A stretch of DNA of 64,000 nucleotides, taken from Rhodopirellula bahusiensis. GTDB taxonomy: Bacteria > Planctomycetota > Planctomycetia > Pirellulales > Pirellulaceae. The stretch spans positions 62,001 through 126,000 of the forward strand of contig NZ_NIZW01000017.1 of the NCBI RefSeq assembly GCF_002727185.1, written 5' to 3'. The notes below the pieces were generated by a model. The model searched no databases. It was not told where the DNA came from and worked only from the letters and a program-made list of their open reading frames with translations. Both the position numbers and the translations under genes were made by a program. Positions 27,877 to 37,063 of the stretch are shown piece by piece (position 1 is the first letter of the stretch; each line of letters begins with the position of its first letter).

Positions 27877-28616
27877 GATGGGCCATTCGGCGAAGTCCAG
27901 TCCAACGTCCAATGACGATCGCTCGTCATCTGGATGACGTCCGCGGGAATCCCAACGCTTTCAACCATCTCACGAGCCTCCTCCAAAGTCAGCGCGGCCC
28001 ACAACGACTGACGCAACAATTGAGACGGTGCGAACTCCGGTGGGACTTCCGTGTCGGCCGCGGAATCCGTGTGCAGTTCTACCAATCGCTCGATTTCTTC
28101 CTCGGAATCTGGCCGAAACAAGTCGCGAATAAAAAGTCGGCCGCCGGGCATTAAGGCTCGAGTGGCGACCTGAATCGCGGTGATAGGATTCGGCAAGTGA
28201 TGCAGAACCGTGTTGCTGATGATGGTTTGACACAAGTCTTCTTGCAGGCCTTCCGGGTCCGTCAGATCGATTTGCTGCAAGTAAACCAAGTCCTGCATCC
28301 CAGCCAATTCGATTTCAAACTGAGCCAGTTCCAGCATTTCGACGGCAAAGTCAACCGCCATGATCTGAAGCTGGCCATCGGCAAAGCTCGACCCCGCCAG
28401 ATCGCCAGCGTCCTCAGCCGCTCGCCATCGCTCGCTCAAGATCAGCGGGATCCCGGCGGGCCCGCACCCCAAATCAATCACTCGCGGCCCCACAGCCCCC
28501 CCACCTAGCAGGTCATCCACAAAAACATTGTTCACCTGTTGGTGATCCATGGCTTGGTAGGCGGACGCATCCGCGGCCAAATCGCCCGGTGTGGGTTCCA
28601 TTACACGAGCTAACAT
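27861..28616 (-). CDS. Class I SAM-dependent methyltransferase
   Basis: 251-residue methyltransferase. The SAM-binding motif I is VIDLGCGPAGIPLIL, motif II ends in IMAVDFAVEMLELAQ, and ISNTVLHHLPNPITAIQ with ALMPGGRLFIRDLF are motifs IV and V. The overall shape is that of the UbiE/small-molecule methyltransferases. Substrate unknown. It is transcribed away from the exopolysaccharide cluster that starts 294 bp on the other side of its start. Confidence 0.8.
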   Translation of the reverse strand: MLARVMEPTPGDLAADASAYQAMDHQQVNNVFVDDLLGGGAVGPRVIDLGCGPAGIPLILSERWRAAEDAGDLAGSSFADGQLQIMAVDFAVEMLELAQFEIELAGMQDLVYLQQIDLTDPEGLQEDLCQTIISNTVLHHLPNPITAIQVATRALMPGGRLFIRDLFRPDSEEEIERLVELHTDSAADTEVPPEFAPSQLLRQSLWAALTLEEAREMVESVGIPADVIQMTSDRHWTLDWTSPNGPSVQTA

Positions 28617-28909
28617 TCGTTCAGGACACTTTCATAAGAATTTGACTTGCAAAAACCGAAATAGAATTGGGTGAGAATCCACGCCCAAACCTGTTCACTG
28701 GGGGATTTCACCCAGACTTTGCGCTATTTTGGCTAAATTCCACCCCACATAATTCCGGTGGGCAACTACAACTTGAACAAGATGCCCGACCAAGACGAAG
28801 GACTGCGCGTGCTGAAGGGAATCGGGGGGTTGCGCTGGTTGTGGACAAATTGACTCTTGGGCGGATTGTAACGATCGCCCATCGCCCCTGAAGTGCCTGG
28901 AGCCGCCCG

Positions 28910-30724
28910 GTGAGCCGATCCCAACCAGACCCCAACCCAACCAGTTCAGCAAGTCGCCTGAACGGACGCTCGTCTCATTTTTCTTCTAGCAACTGGTCAC
29001 CGTCCGCTCCGACTGAATCGTGGGCCATGGTCACTCCCGGCGAAGTTCTTCGGTCATTCCGTCGCCGCTTGCCGTCGATTTTGTTCACCACCGTGTTGGT
29101 GACAGTCGCCGTCGTCGCTCTGCTGGTCGTTTGGCCCAATCAATATCGAAGCGAAGGTCTGATGTACGTCCGACTTGGGCGTGGTGCCTTGGCCGTCGAC
29201 CCGACCACCAAAGCCACCCAGTCGGTCTCGATGCAAGAAAGCCGCACCGCGGAAGTCGTCAGCATCGGCGAAATGATCGGCAGTCGCGAAATCGCCGAAC
29301 GCGCGGTGGAGCGAATTGGCGTCGATAAAATCAACCAACCTCGCACTTGGATCGATCGAGGCCTCCAGGACGCAGAAGAGTTCATGCAGTCCGACCACCA
29401 GATGGTTGCTTGGTTGCCAAAGTCCGAAGGCAAAACCGTTGGAGAGCTGACACCGGAAGCCTACGAATTGCAACTTGAACGCGAGCAAGCAATCAAGAAG
29501 GTCTCGAAAGCCATCGACGTTCAAATCGCGAAAAACGGTTACACCGTCGCGGTCGCTGGCAAGGGTGACGATCCGTTGCTGATTCAAACGATCGTCCAGG
29601 CCGTGATGGACGAGTACGGTCGCTATCACGTGGAAGCTCACAGCGTCGACGGCTCGGAATCCTTTTTCGAAAAACGAGCCAAACAAAGTCGCGACACAGC
29701 ACTCGCAACTCGACGAGCCCTACAAGAAACTCGCAACGAAATGGGATGGCTCAGCGCCGCCTCCGCCGAAGAAACTCTGCGAGAGCGCATCATCGATTTG
29801 GAAATGAAACTGAACACCGCGGACAGCGAACTTGCCGAAGCGATCAGTCAAGCCGAAGAACTTCGCCGCCAACTCGATGGGACCAAAGAATGGGTTCCGG
29901 TCGAAGTCACCTTGGGCATCGCCAACGCAGCCGGCGACCAGATGCGAAGCCAACTGTATGACGTGCAGATTCAAGACGGCGAAGAACTCGCACGAGTCAG
30001 CCCGAACCACCCTCGCTACAAACGGCTGCAGGAAAAGATGCAGCAAAGTTCCCAACTGGCTGATGCCGAACGTGAAGACCGTGAGGAGCGCCGCGAAGCC
30101 ATCAACCCGGTCTACCAGGAACTCGAAACGCAGTTCCAAACCGTTCGGGCCAAGGCCGTCGGTTTGAAAAGTCGCCGCGAAGCTGTCAGCGAACGCTTGG
30201 AAGCAACTCAATTGGATCTCCGCCGCCTCAACGGTGACGCAACCCGTTTGGCTGAACTGACTTGGGAGGCCGAATTGGCCGAGGACACCTATCGCGAACA
30301 CGCTCGTTCATTGGAAGAAGCTCGGGTCAATTCCGCACTGGACGATTTGCAGATGTCCGACGTCAGCGTCATTCAAGACGCAACGTTGAACCTGAAGAAG
30401 TCAGGTCCGATGCGAGGCTTGCTGTCGGTCGTTGGTTTACTGCTCGGCCTGAGCCTCGGACTACTCCAAGCGATCCTGCGAGATTCGCCAGTCGCTTCCA
30501 CCGGCGGTTCCCGCGCAGAGATTTCGCGTAACAAAGCGGCCAAATCTCGTCGACGTACGAAGTCCGCCGATGTTGCGACCAACACGGACTCGGACCTGGA
30601 CGATGTGATGCACGAACAAGAAGACATTCGATCCAACGAAACGGTGACTGCCGGCGCGCCCACAGGCGACACAGCAGCCATGAACGAAACATCGGGAACG
30701 TACAACGCTCCCATGCCTCGCTAG
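28910..30724 (+). CDS. Wzz/GumC-type polysaccharide chain-length and export protein
   Basis: 604-residue inner-membrane polysaccharide co-polymerase. A TM helix near residue 55 (ILFTTVLVTVAVVALLVVW) starts the Wzz domain, with the following PNQYRSEGLMYVRLG. A long periplasmic coiled coil (about residues 250-490) leads to a second TM (LLSVVGLLLGLSLGLLQAIL) and a short polar tail. There is no Walker A motif, so the tyrosine-kinase module of Wzc-type proteins is absent. The GTG start at 28910 has GGAG seven bases upstream. First gene of the exopolysaccharide cluster. Confidence 0.85.
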   Translation: MSRSQPDPNPTSSASRLNGRSSHFSSSNWSPSAPTESWAMVTPGEVLRSFRRRLPSILFTTVLVTVAVVALLVVWPNQYRSEGLMYVRLGRGALAVDPTTKATQSVSMQESRTAEVVSIGEMIGSREIAERAVERIGVDKINQPRTWIDRGLQDAEEFMQSDHQMVAWLPKSEGKTVGELTPEAYELQLEREQAIKKVSKAIDVQIAKNGYTVAVAGKGDDPLLIQTIVQAVMDEYGRYHVEAHSVDGSESFFEKRAKQSRDTALATRRALQETRNEMGWLSAASAEETLRERIIDLEMKLNTADSELAEAISQAEELRRQLDGTKEWVPVEVTLGIANAAGDQMRSQLYDVQIQDGEELARVSPNHPRYKRLQEKMQQSSQLADAEREDREERREAINPVYQELETQFQTVRAKAVGLKSRREAVSERLEATQLDLRRLNGDATRLAELTWEAELAEDTYREHARSLEEARVNSALDDLQMSDVSVIQDATLNLKKSGPMRGLLSVVGLLLGLSLGLLQAILRDSPVASTGGSRAEISRNKAAKSRRRTKSADVATNTDSDLDDVMHEQEDIRSNETVTAGAPTGDTAAMNETSGTYNAPMPR

Positions 30725-30827
30725 TCGCGATTGATTTGGATGCGATGCAGGAAAGCATTCGCAGTGACCAAGGCAACCTTTCAGGGACGACTCGACGGGG
30801 CACCAAAACGCACCTAGGAACAACAAC

Positions 30828-32072
30828 TTGTTTTCATTTTTTAAGAAAGACCGACGCGAAAGCCTGCTGCGGTGGAAGGACGAAGCTTCGCTTGGTCGCC
30901 GCCGCGTGCTGCTGCTGTCGTCGCGCCAATTCGAACGCGAGCTGAATCGCGAACGGTTGCGAGCCACGCGTCGATCGATCCCTTTCTGCTTGCTCACCGT
31001 CGAACTATTGACCAAGGCGGGATCGACTCGCCGCAGCACCACCAAACAGAACCGCCAACTCGTCGACTTGCTGCTCCGCAATCTTCGCGTGACGGACGAG
31101 AAGGGAATCCTTGCAACGTTTCGTTATGGCGTTCTGCTGGTCGACACACCTGAGATGGGCGGCCGCGCTGTGCTGGACCGCTTGGCTCGACTGACGTCCG
31201 CGGCTGGACTCGAGGTTCGGCTGAAACTGCAGGTCCACGACCCAAATGGCTTTGGCGAAGATCACGAAAACGATCAAAACACATCGGGCGAGCGCCGCGC
31301 GGGAGATCGCCGCAAGGACGATCCCGCTGACACCGAAGAAGCCTGGGTTCGCTTGGCATCCACCACCGCTGAATCACCGGCTTCCGCCGACCCCACCACA
31401 TTGGCCCACAACCGTGTGCAGTCGTCAATCGATGACATCACGCTCGCTGGTGTGCAGCCACAAGGCAGCCAATCGGGATGGTCGCTAAAACGTGCAATCG
31501 ACGTCATCGGTTCCGGCATCGGCCTGGTCCTGACCGGGCCCGCAATCCTGGCTGCGATGGCGGCGATCAAGCTGACCGATGGTGGCCCGGTGTTCTTTCG
31601 ACAAACTCGCGAAGGCCAAAACGGTCGCCCGTTCACCATCCTGAAACTCCGGACGATGATCGTCGACGCGGAAAAATTCCAGGCGGAATTGCGTGCCGAC
31701 AGCCACCGCGACGGGCCCGCATTCAAGATCTCGCGTGACCCCCGAGTGACCAAAGTTGGACACTTTTTGCGAGCGACTTGTTTGGACGAACTGCCACAAC
31801 TGATTAATGTAATGAGCGGTGACATGTCTCTGGTGGGCCCGCGCCCACTACCATGGCATGAGAGCCGAGCCTGTGAGCGCTGGCATCGACGACGCCTCGA
31901 CGTTCGCCCGGGACTGACTTGCACGTGGCAGGTCAACAAGGCCAAGGCTGTGACGTTCGATGATTGGATGCGGATGGATCTTCGTTACATCGACCAACTG
32001 GGTTTGTTTCAAGATCTACGACTCATCGCTCAAACTGTCGTTGTGCCCGTGATGGGGCGTGGCGGCGAATAG
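30828..32072 (+). CDS. Polyprenyl-phosphate sugar-1-phosphate transferase with GGDEF-like N-terminus
   Basis: 414-residue initiating transferase that would place the first sugar phosphate on a lipid carrier. The C-terminal ~200 residues are the bacterial sugar transferase domain: LKRAIDVIGSGIGLVLTG with a membrane helix, GQNGRPFTILKLRTM, ATCLDELPQLINVMSGDMSLVGPRP and RPGLTCTWQV. The N-terminal ~120 residues (FERELNRERLRATRRSIPF onward) follow the secondary-structure pattern of a GGDEF domain but lack the GGDEF loop. The linker is acidic and disordered. Start is TTG at 30828 with AGGA eight bases upstream. Confidence 0.83.
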   Translation: MFSFFKKDRRESLLRWKDEASLGRRRVLLLSSRQFERELNRERLRATRRSIPFCLLTVELLTKAGSTRRSTTKQNRQLVDLLLRNLRVTDEKGILATFRYGVLLVDTPEMGGRAVLDRLARLTSAAGLEVRLKLQVHDPNGFGEDHENDQNTSGERRAGDRRKDDPADTEEAWVRLASTTAESPASADPTTLAHNRVQSSIDDITLAGVQPQGSQSGWSLKRAIDVIGSGIGLVLTGPAILAAMAAIKLTDGGPVFFRQTREGQNGRPFTILKLRTMIVDAEKFQAELRADSHRDGPAFKISRDPRVTKVGHFLRATCLDELPQLINVMSGDMSLVGPRPLPWHESRACERWHRRRLDVRPGLTCTWQVNKAKAVTFDDWMRMDLRYIDQLGLFQDLRLIAQTVVVPVMGRGGE

Positions 32073-32081
32073 ACTTCCAAC

Positions 32082-33443
32082 ATGTCCGCCGTTTTGCCCA
32101 CGAACTCTGATTCCGACGACTCACCGCAAACTTGCCCGTTGGTCGGTTCCTCAGGGAACGCCCCCGCGGCGCACGACGGTTCTGCAGTCACCGAATCGCG
32201 AGGCAGCATGGCGACCGATGGGTTGATGTTGGACGCGAAAGCCGTCTTCCTGACTCACTACATCCCGCTCTACCAAGTCCGGGTGCTCCAAGAGATCACG
32301 AAGCGAATTCGTGATTTTCAGATTCTGCTCAGCACCCCCATCGAACCCAACCGCGACTTCCAGTTGGATTGGTCCGGGCTGAACGTTGAAGTTCAAAAGA
32401 CGGTCACGCTGCGGCGTCGATGGCGACACGCAAAAGCTGGCTTCGATGATCCGCTGTTCGTGCACGTTCCCTACGACACGCTGAAGCAACTCAAACGCAT
32501 CCGTCCCGACGTGGTGATTTCGCACGAACTGGGTGCCCGATCGCTGGCTGCGGCTCGGTATTGCCGTCGATCCGGCGCTCGATTGGTTCTCGCGACGTTC
32601 ATGAGCGAACACACCGAACAAGGTCGCGGTCGTGTTCGCAGCTGGGCTCGCCGCCGATTGATTCGTTCCGCTGATGCGATCACGTACAACGGCCCTTCGT
32701 GTCGCGAAGTATTGCTGTCACTCGGTGCCCGCGAAGATCAACTGTTCCACTTGCCCTACGCTGCGGATGATCGGATCGCCGCGACTGAAACTCAGCGACC
32801 GGCGGAGTCCGATGTCCGCCGAAAATTGTTGTGCATTGGCCAGCTCTCGCAACGCAAAGGCGTGTTGCCTTTGGTACGCCAAGCCAGCGACTTCTGCGCC
32901 GCCAACAACGAAGCGATCGAGATCACCTTTGTCGGCGATGGCCCTTGCCGCAGCGAACTCGAAACCCTCGCTTCCGGTAGCAGCACCGACGACAACGCTC
33001 CCATCGATTCGCGGCTGAAAATCCACTTGTTGGGAAACCGTCCGGCAGCCGAGCTTCCCGAATTGATGCGAGCTCACGGGGCGATCATTGCACCGACACT
33101 GGCCGACGAATGGCTGCTGGTCACCAATGAAGGCATGCACGCTGGAATGCCGATCATCGGCAGCATCTACGCACAATCCGTCACGACGCTGGTCCGAAAC
33201 GGACGCAATGGCTGGCAATACGATCCACTTGCCTCAGAAGCAACTTCTTCGACGCTGAATCTCTCCGGCGCACTGAAAAGTTACCTGGCGACCGACGAGT
33301 CAACGATCAAAGCCATGCGTGAAAACGCCAAGCACGACATCCGAGAGTACACGCCGCAACGATCCGCGATGGGCGCGATCGACGCCATCCGGTCGGCACT
33401 CAACCGGCGCGATGCGGACTCGACCGGAAACGCATCGTCATGA
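32082..33443 (+). CDS. Glycosyltransferase family 4
   Basis: 453-residue GT-B glycosyltransferase of the exopolysaccharide cluster. The C-terminal donor domain has LLCIGQLSQRKGVLPLV, VGDGPCRSELE and an E-x7-E region around TLADEWLLVTNEGMHAGMPIIGS. The N-terminal ~50 residues are a polar extension before AVFLTHYIPLYQVRVLQEI. It starts 10 bp after the sugar transferase and its stop overlaps the deacetylase start by four bases (ATGA). Confidence 0.85.
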   Translation: MSAVLPTNSDSDDSPQTCPLVGSSGNAPAAHDGSAVTESRGSMATDGLMLDAKAVFLTHYIPLYQVRVLQEITKRIRDFQILLSTPIEPNRDFQLDWSGLNVEVQKTVTLRRRWRHAKAGFDDPLFVHVPYDTLKQLKRIRPDVVISHELGARSLAAARYCRRSGARLVLATFMSEHTEQGRGRVRSWARRRLIRSADAITYNGPSCREVLLSLGAREDQLFHLPYAADDRIAATETQRPAESDVRRKLLCIGQLSQRKGVLPLVRQASDFCAANNEAIEITFVGDGPCRSELETLASGSSTDDNAPIDSRLKIHLLGNRPAAELPELMRAHGAIIAPTLADEWLLVTNEGMHAGMPIIGSIYAQSVTTLVRNGRNGWQYDPLASEATSSTLNLSGALKSYLATDESTIKAMRENAKHDIREYTPQRSAMGAIDAIRSALNRRDADSTGNASS

Positions 33444-34420
33444 GCCAAGCGTTGATCGGCAGTTTGTCGATGGATCTGGATAACAAATGGGCTTACCTTC
33501 GCGCCGCTGGGCACGAGGACTGGGAGTCCGCGTCCAGCTACTTTCCAATCGCAACTCAGCGCATCGTCGAGATGCTAGGCGAATTGAACCTGCCGTTGAC
33601 GGTGTTCTTGGTCGGACGAGACTTGGATATCGACTCGGACGTGGAAGCCATCAAGACGTTCGACCAACTTCCTAGCTGGGAAGCCGCGAATCATTCACTC
33701 AATCATTTGCCCTGGATGCATTCGATGAGTGATGGGGAAATCGAGTCGGAGATCATGACAACGCACGATCGCATCGTCTCAACCATCGGCACCCGGCCCG
33801 TCGGTTTTCGTGGCCCCGGATTCAGTTGCCCGGCGGAAGTCTTGCGAGTGCTGATTCGAAGCCATTACAGCTACGACGCATCTATCTTCCCAACATCGAT
33901 GGCACCGATCGCTCGTGCCGTCTTTTTGGCTCGCACAAACCTGAAAGGTGAACAGCGAGAGAAGGCCAAGAAACTGTACGGTGGTTTTGCCTCGATGCGA
34001 AACCCCAACCGGCCCTTCATGCGGCACGAAGAAGTGGACGGCGAGACTTGTCCATTGCGGGAGATTCCCGTCACCACACTGCCGTTCCTTCGGACACCGA
34101 TTCACTTCAGCTACGTCACGTTCTTGGCCAGCTTCAGTGTGATGGTCGCGAAGATGTATTTTTCGATGTCGCTGAACCTGTGCCGCATGACCGGAACCTC
34201 GCCGTCGCTCTTGCTTCACCCGCCTGACTTCCTCGGGTGTGAAGACGATTCGGACATGGCCTACTTCCCCGGCATGAAAATGAAACGTGACGAGAAGCTT
34301 TCGTTCATGCGATGGGCTCTCGGAAAATTTGCTCGTGAATTTGATGTGCGGACCATGCTGGACCAAACCCATACGCTCGCGACATCGGACGGCTTCGTCC
34401 CTCAACCTGCAACCACTTGA
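33440..34420 (+). CDS. Polysaccharide deacetylase (NodB-like)
   Basis: 326-residue carbohydrate esterase 4-type protein that would remove acetyl groups from amino sugars of the polymer. Motif 1 is SMDLDNKWAY (a D-x-D pair), motif 2 is NHSLNH (the metal-binding H-x3-H) and motif 3 is FRGPGFSCP. SLLLHPPDFLG near the end supplies the LHxxD-like motif. No signal peptide, so it probably acts on lipid-linked intermediates in the cytoplasm. Translationally coupled to the upstream glycosyltransferase by the ATGA overlap. Confidence 0.85.
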   Translation: MSQALIGSLSMDLDNKWAYLRAAGHEDWESASSYFPIATQRIVEMLGELNLPLTVFLVGRDLDIDSDVEAIKTFDQLPSWEAANHSLNHLPWMHSMSDGEIESEIMTTHDRIVSTIGTRPVGFRGPGFSCPAEVLRVLIRSHYSYDASIFPTSMAPIARAVFLARTNLKGEQREKAKKLYGGFASMRNPNRPFMRHEEVDGETCPLREIPVTTLPFLRTPIHFSYVTFLASFSVMVAKMYFSMSLNLCRMTGTSPSLLLHPPDFLGCEDDSDMAYFPGMKMKRDEKLSFMRWALGKFAREFDVRTMLDQTHTLATSDGFVPQPATT

Positions 34421-34428
34421 ACGAAACC

Positions 34429-35250
34429 ATGTTGGACTACGGACAACACAACGTGTTGGGCATTGGCGTCAACGCGATCGACTACGAGTCCGCGGTGGAT
34501 CGCATCATCACAGCAGCGAAAAACCATTCGCCGATGGCGGTCACCGCCTTGGCGGTTCACGGTGTGATGACTGGTGTGCTGGATCGCGAACACCATTACC
34601 GGCTCAATCAATTCGATCTCGTTTGTCCGGATGGGCAACCTGTCCGCTGGGCGCTGAATCGTTTGCACCGTGGATCCTTCGACGGCCCCGCCTTGTCCGA
34701 TCGAGTCTATGGTCCGGAACTGACGCTGCGTCTGTGTGCCCAAGCCGCCAAAGACGACGTCCCAATTTTCTTGTTCGGGGCGACCGAGGACATGCTGCAG
34801 CAGTTCGCCGATCGACTTTGCGAACGCTTTGAAGGCCTTCGCATCGTCGGCAAACGAGCCTCCGCCTTTCGGCAAATCACTCCTGAAGAGCGCGAAGAAT
34901 TGGCCGAAGAGATTCGCAGCAGCGGCGCTGAAATGTGCTTCGTCGGCCTGGGATGCCCACGTCAAGAAATCTTTGCCTACGAGATGAAGGAACACCTCTC
35001 AATGCCGTTGATCGCGGTCGGTGCCGCATTCGCATTTCATGCCGGGATGCTGGAACAGGCACCACCCTGGATGCAGAAGAACGGCCTCGAATGGTTCTTC
35101 CGTCTGACGCGAGAACCGGGCCGTTTGTGGCGTCGTTATCTGTACTTGAACCCGGCCTATGTGTCGTTGCTAGCACTGCAGAAACTGGGTATCTACCGAC
35201 GCAAACGCGACGGCGGGCAATCGCCAAGCAAAGAATTGATGTTCGGCTAA
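34429..35250 (+). CDS. WecG/TagA/CpsF-family glycosyltransferase
   Basis: 273-residue member of the WecG/TagA/CpsF family, which transfers a sugar (for example ManNAc or ManNAcA) to a lipid-linked acceptor. Motifs: NAIDYESAVDRII, VCPDGQPVRWALNRL with the essential aspartate, LFGATEDMLQQFADRL and FVGLGCPRQEIFAYE, then GAAFAFHAGMLEQAPPWMQ. ATG at 34429 follows the deacetylase stop by eight bases; a TTG at 34417 overlaps it. Last gene of the cluster. Confidence 0.9.
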   Translation: MLDYGQHNVLGIGVNAIDYESAVDRIITAAKNHSPMAVTALAVHGVMTGVLDREHHYRLNQFDLVCPDGQPVRWALNRLHRGSFDGPALSDRVYGPELTLRLCAQAAKDDVPIFLFGATEDMLQQFADRLCERFEGLRIVGKRASAFRQITPEEREELAEEIRSSGAEMCFVGLGCPRQEIFAYEMKEHLSMPLIAVGAAFAFHAGMLEQAPPWMQKNGLEWFFRLTREPGRLWRRYLYLNPAYVSLLALQKLGIYRRKRDGGQSPSKELMFG

Positions 35251-35281
35251 TCAGTCGCTTTTCGTCGGTCCGCTTTGTCGC

Positions 35282-35328
35282 CCATCGGCTCCGCGAGATC
35301 GACATCAAACATTGGGCGGAGCCGATGG
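35282..35328. repeat. Convergent-gene inverted repeat
   Basis: CCATCGGCTCCGC (35282-35294) and its exact complement (35316-35328) form a perfect 13-bp stem with a 21-base loop, lying between the convergent WecG-type gene and the FMN reductase gene. No T-tract on either strand. Confidence 0.65.
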
Positions 35329-35352
35329 ACGACCGTTCCTAGGCAATTCTGC

Positions 35353-35874
35353 TCAAGCGTTGAGCGCGTCGCTGAGCTTCAGCGTTTCTTCCACCAACGT
35401 GTCCACCCGGCGTCCGATCTCTTCGTCCGCCAACGAATCTCCTTCGAACGATTCGCCAGTTGCATAGACAAATCGTGGCACGATCACGCAGCGAAAGTCC
35501 AGCATCAAACTGTTGGCCAGCCCCATCGCGGACATGTAGCTTCCTTGCCCACCGGCAGCCAACAACAACGAAACCGTCTTGCCGGTCCATGCCTTCCCAG
35601 TCAGCTCCACCGCATTCTTGATCGCCGCGTTGACGTCGTAGTTGTAGACCGGCGACGCGACGTAGATTGCTTCCGCCGCACGAATCAATTCGCCGAGCGC
35701 AATCACCTCTTCGTTGCCGTACGCGGTCGCTCCGTCGCACGGTGGCAAAGTCCGCTGGGACAAGTCAAACACTTCGACTTCTCGTTGTTGCGAACGCAGG
35801 CGCTCGGCAACCGAACGAGCCAAAATTCGACTGCGACTCGTGGGGTGAAGGCTGGAACTGATGACGAGATGCAT
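35353..35874 (-). CDS. NADPH-dependent FMN reductase-like flavoprotein
   Basis: 173-residue flavodoxin-fold reductase. MHLVISSSLHPTSRSR supplies the FMN phosphate loop, and VASPVYNYDVNAAIKNAVELTG the second binding loop. LLAAGGQGSYMSAMGLANSL is the third. ATG at 35874 chosen since the conserved fold begins there. It follows cdsA by 71 bp on the same strand and may be cotranscribed with it. Physiological substrate unknown. Confidence 0.85.
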   Translation of the reverse strand: MHLVISSSLHPTSRSRILARSVAERLRSQQREVEVFDLSQRTLPPCDGATAYGNEEVIALGELIRAAEAIYVASPVYNYDVNAAIKNAVELTGKAWTGKTVSLLLAAGGQGSYMSAMGLANSLMLDFRCVIVPRFVYATGESFEGDSLADEEIGRRVDTLVEETLKLSDALNA

Positions 35875-35945
35875 GCCTTGACTCAATCGAAAGTAGACCG
35901 GCTCGCTCGGAAGGAGCTCGATAAAAACAACTCGGCGAACCGAGA

Positions 35946-36911
35946 CTAGGTGAAGAAGAAACGTGTGACGTGATAGAAGATCGGCGCCGCGAAACAGATA
36001 TTATCGATCTGGTCCAGAATCCCCGCGTGCCCCTGAACCAGTGTGCCCGTGTCGGTCACACCACGATCACGCTTGATAGCGCTCATGGTCAGCGTGCCCA
36101 TGCTTGCCATCGCGGTCACGATCACGCCCATCAGCAAAGCCTCCCACCAGAAAAATGGCGTGGCCCAGCGAAGGAGTGCCGCGATCACGCCGGTCGACAT
36201 CATCGACCCCAGCACGCCTTCCCAAGTTCGCGATGCGTTGATGTCCGGAGCGATCACATGACGCCCGGCCAGTTTGCTCCAAACTCGTTCGAGCGTCAGT
36301 GACAGTTGAGCAATCAGCACGAAAAACATCAACAAGTTGACGTTGCTGCCGGTCCAAGGTGTGCCGCCGGTTCGAACCAGTTGCAGATCCAACAATGCCG
36401 GGGCGTGGGACAACGAATAAACACAGACGAGCAGTCCCGCTTGGATCTTCGCACAGCGTTCCAAAAATCGTTTGGCATCGCCCGCAATCGCGGCGCGAGC
36501 TGGAATGAACAGGCTCGCGTAGACCGGAATCATGATGCTGTAGAACGGATAAAACTCATCGCCCAAACCGATCAGGATGTACTGCAGCGGCGTGAAGATG
36601 AAGAAGATCCAAAACAACGTTCGATGGTCGCCGCGGCGAGTCGGAGTCATTGAGATGAACTCCCGCAACGCCCAAAACGACACCATCGAAAACAACACCA
36701 CCAACCCGATCCGATGGATCAGTGAACCGATCACAAAGATTGCCACCATCGTCCACCACACGCGCAGCTTGTCCCGAAATCGCTTGACGACCGCGGCGTC
36801 CATCGCGATCGAATCGCTGCGTCCGAGAAAAAACGCAACCAAAGTCGCGATCCCCAGCGCCGCGAGAATGACCGCGATCAAGATGAAAGTGGTGGTATCA
36901 GTATCTGGCAA
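35946..36911 (-). CDS. cdsA: Phosphatidate cytidylyltransferase
   Basis: Makes CDP-diacylglycerol from phosphatidic acid and CTP, the branch point of phospholipid synthesis. 321 residues with about eight TM helices, the first at FILIAVILAALGIATLVAFFL. The family signature is readable near the C-terminus: SAIKRDRGVTDTGTLVQGHAGILDQIDNI (seen at residues about 277-305), containing KRxxxxKDxGxxxPGHGGxxDxxD-like charges. The only in-frame start at this end is TTG. Confidence 0.92.
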   Translation of the reverse strand: MPDTDTTTFILIAVILAALGIATLVAFFLGRSDSIAMDAAVVKRFRDKLRVWWTMVAIFVIGSLIHRIGLVVLFSMVSFWALREFISMTPTRRGDHRTLFWIFFIFTPLQYILIGLGDEFYPFYSIMIPVYASLFIPARAAIAGDAKRFLERCAKIQAGLLVCVYSLSHAPALLDLQLVRTGGTPWTGSNVNLLMFFVLIAQLSLTLERVWSKLAGRHVIAPDINASRTWEGVLGSMMSTGVIAALLRWATPFFWWEALLMGVIVTAMASMGTLTMSAIKRDRGVTDTGTLVQGHAGILDQIDNICFAAPIFYHVTRFFFT

Positions 36912-36995
36912 GGTGTTCTTCGGTTGGAGGGAAACCTGCTTGGCAAACGGCTCTCGGCTTCGGTTCAGGCGGACAGCTCGCTGCGAATCGCCGCC

Positions 36996-37027
36996 TGCCT
37001 TCCCCGCTCACTCGAGCGGGGAAGGCA
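36996..37027. repeat. Perfect 14-bp hairpin between leuB and cdsA
   Basis: TGCCTTCCCCGCTC (36996-37009) and GAGCGGGGAAGGCA (37014-37027) form a perfect 14-bp stem with a 4-base loop ACTC. It lies 37 bp after the leuB stop and upstream of cdsA on the same strand. No T-tract follows. Confidence 0.8.
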
Positions 37028-37063
37028 AGTCGCCAGGATACAGCAGAAAGCCGAGCGTCATTC

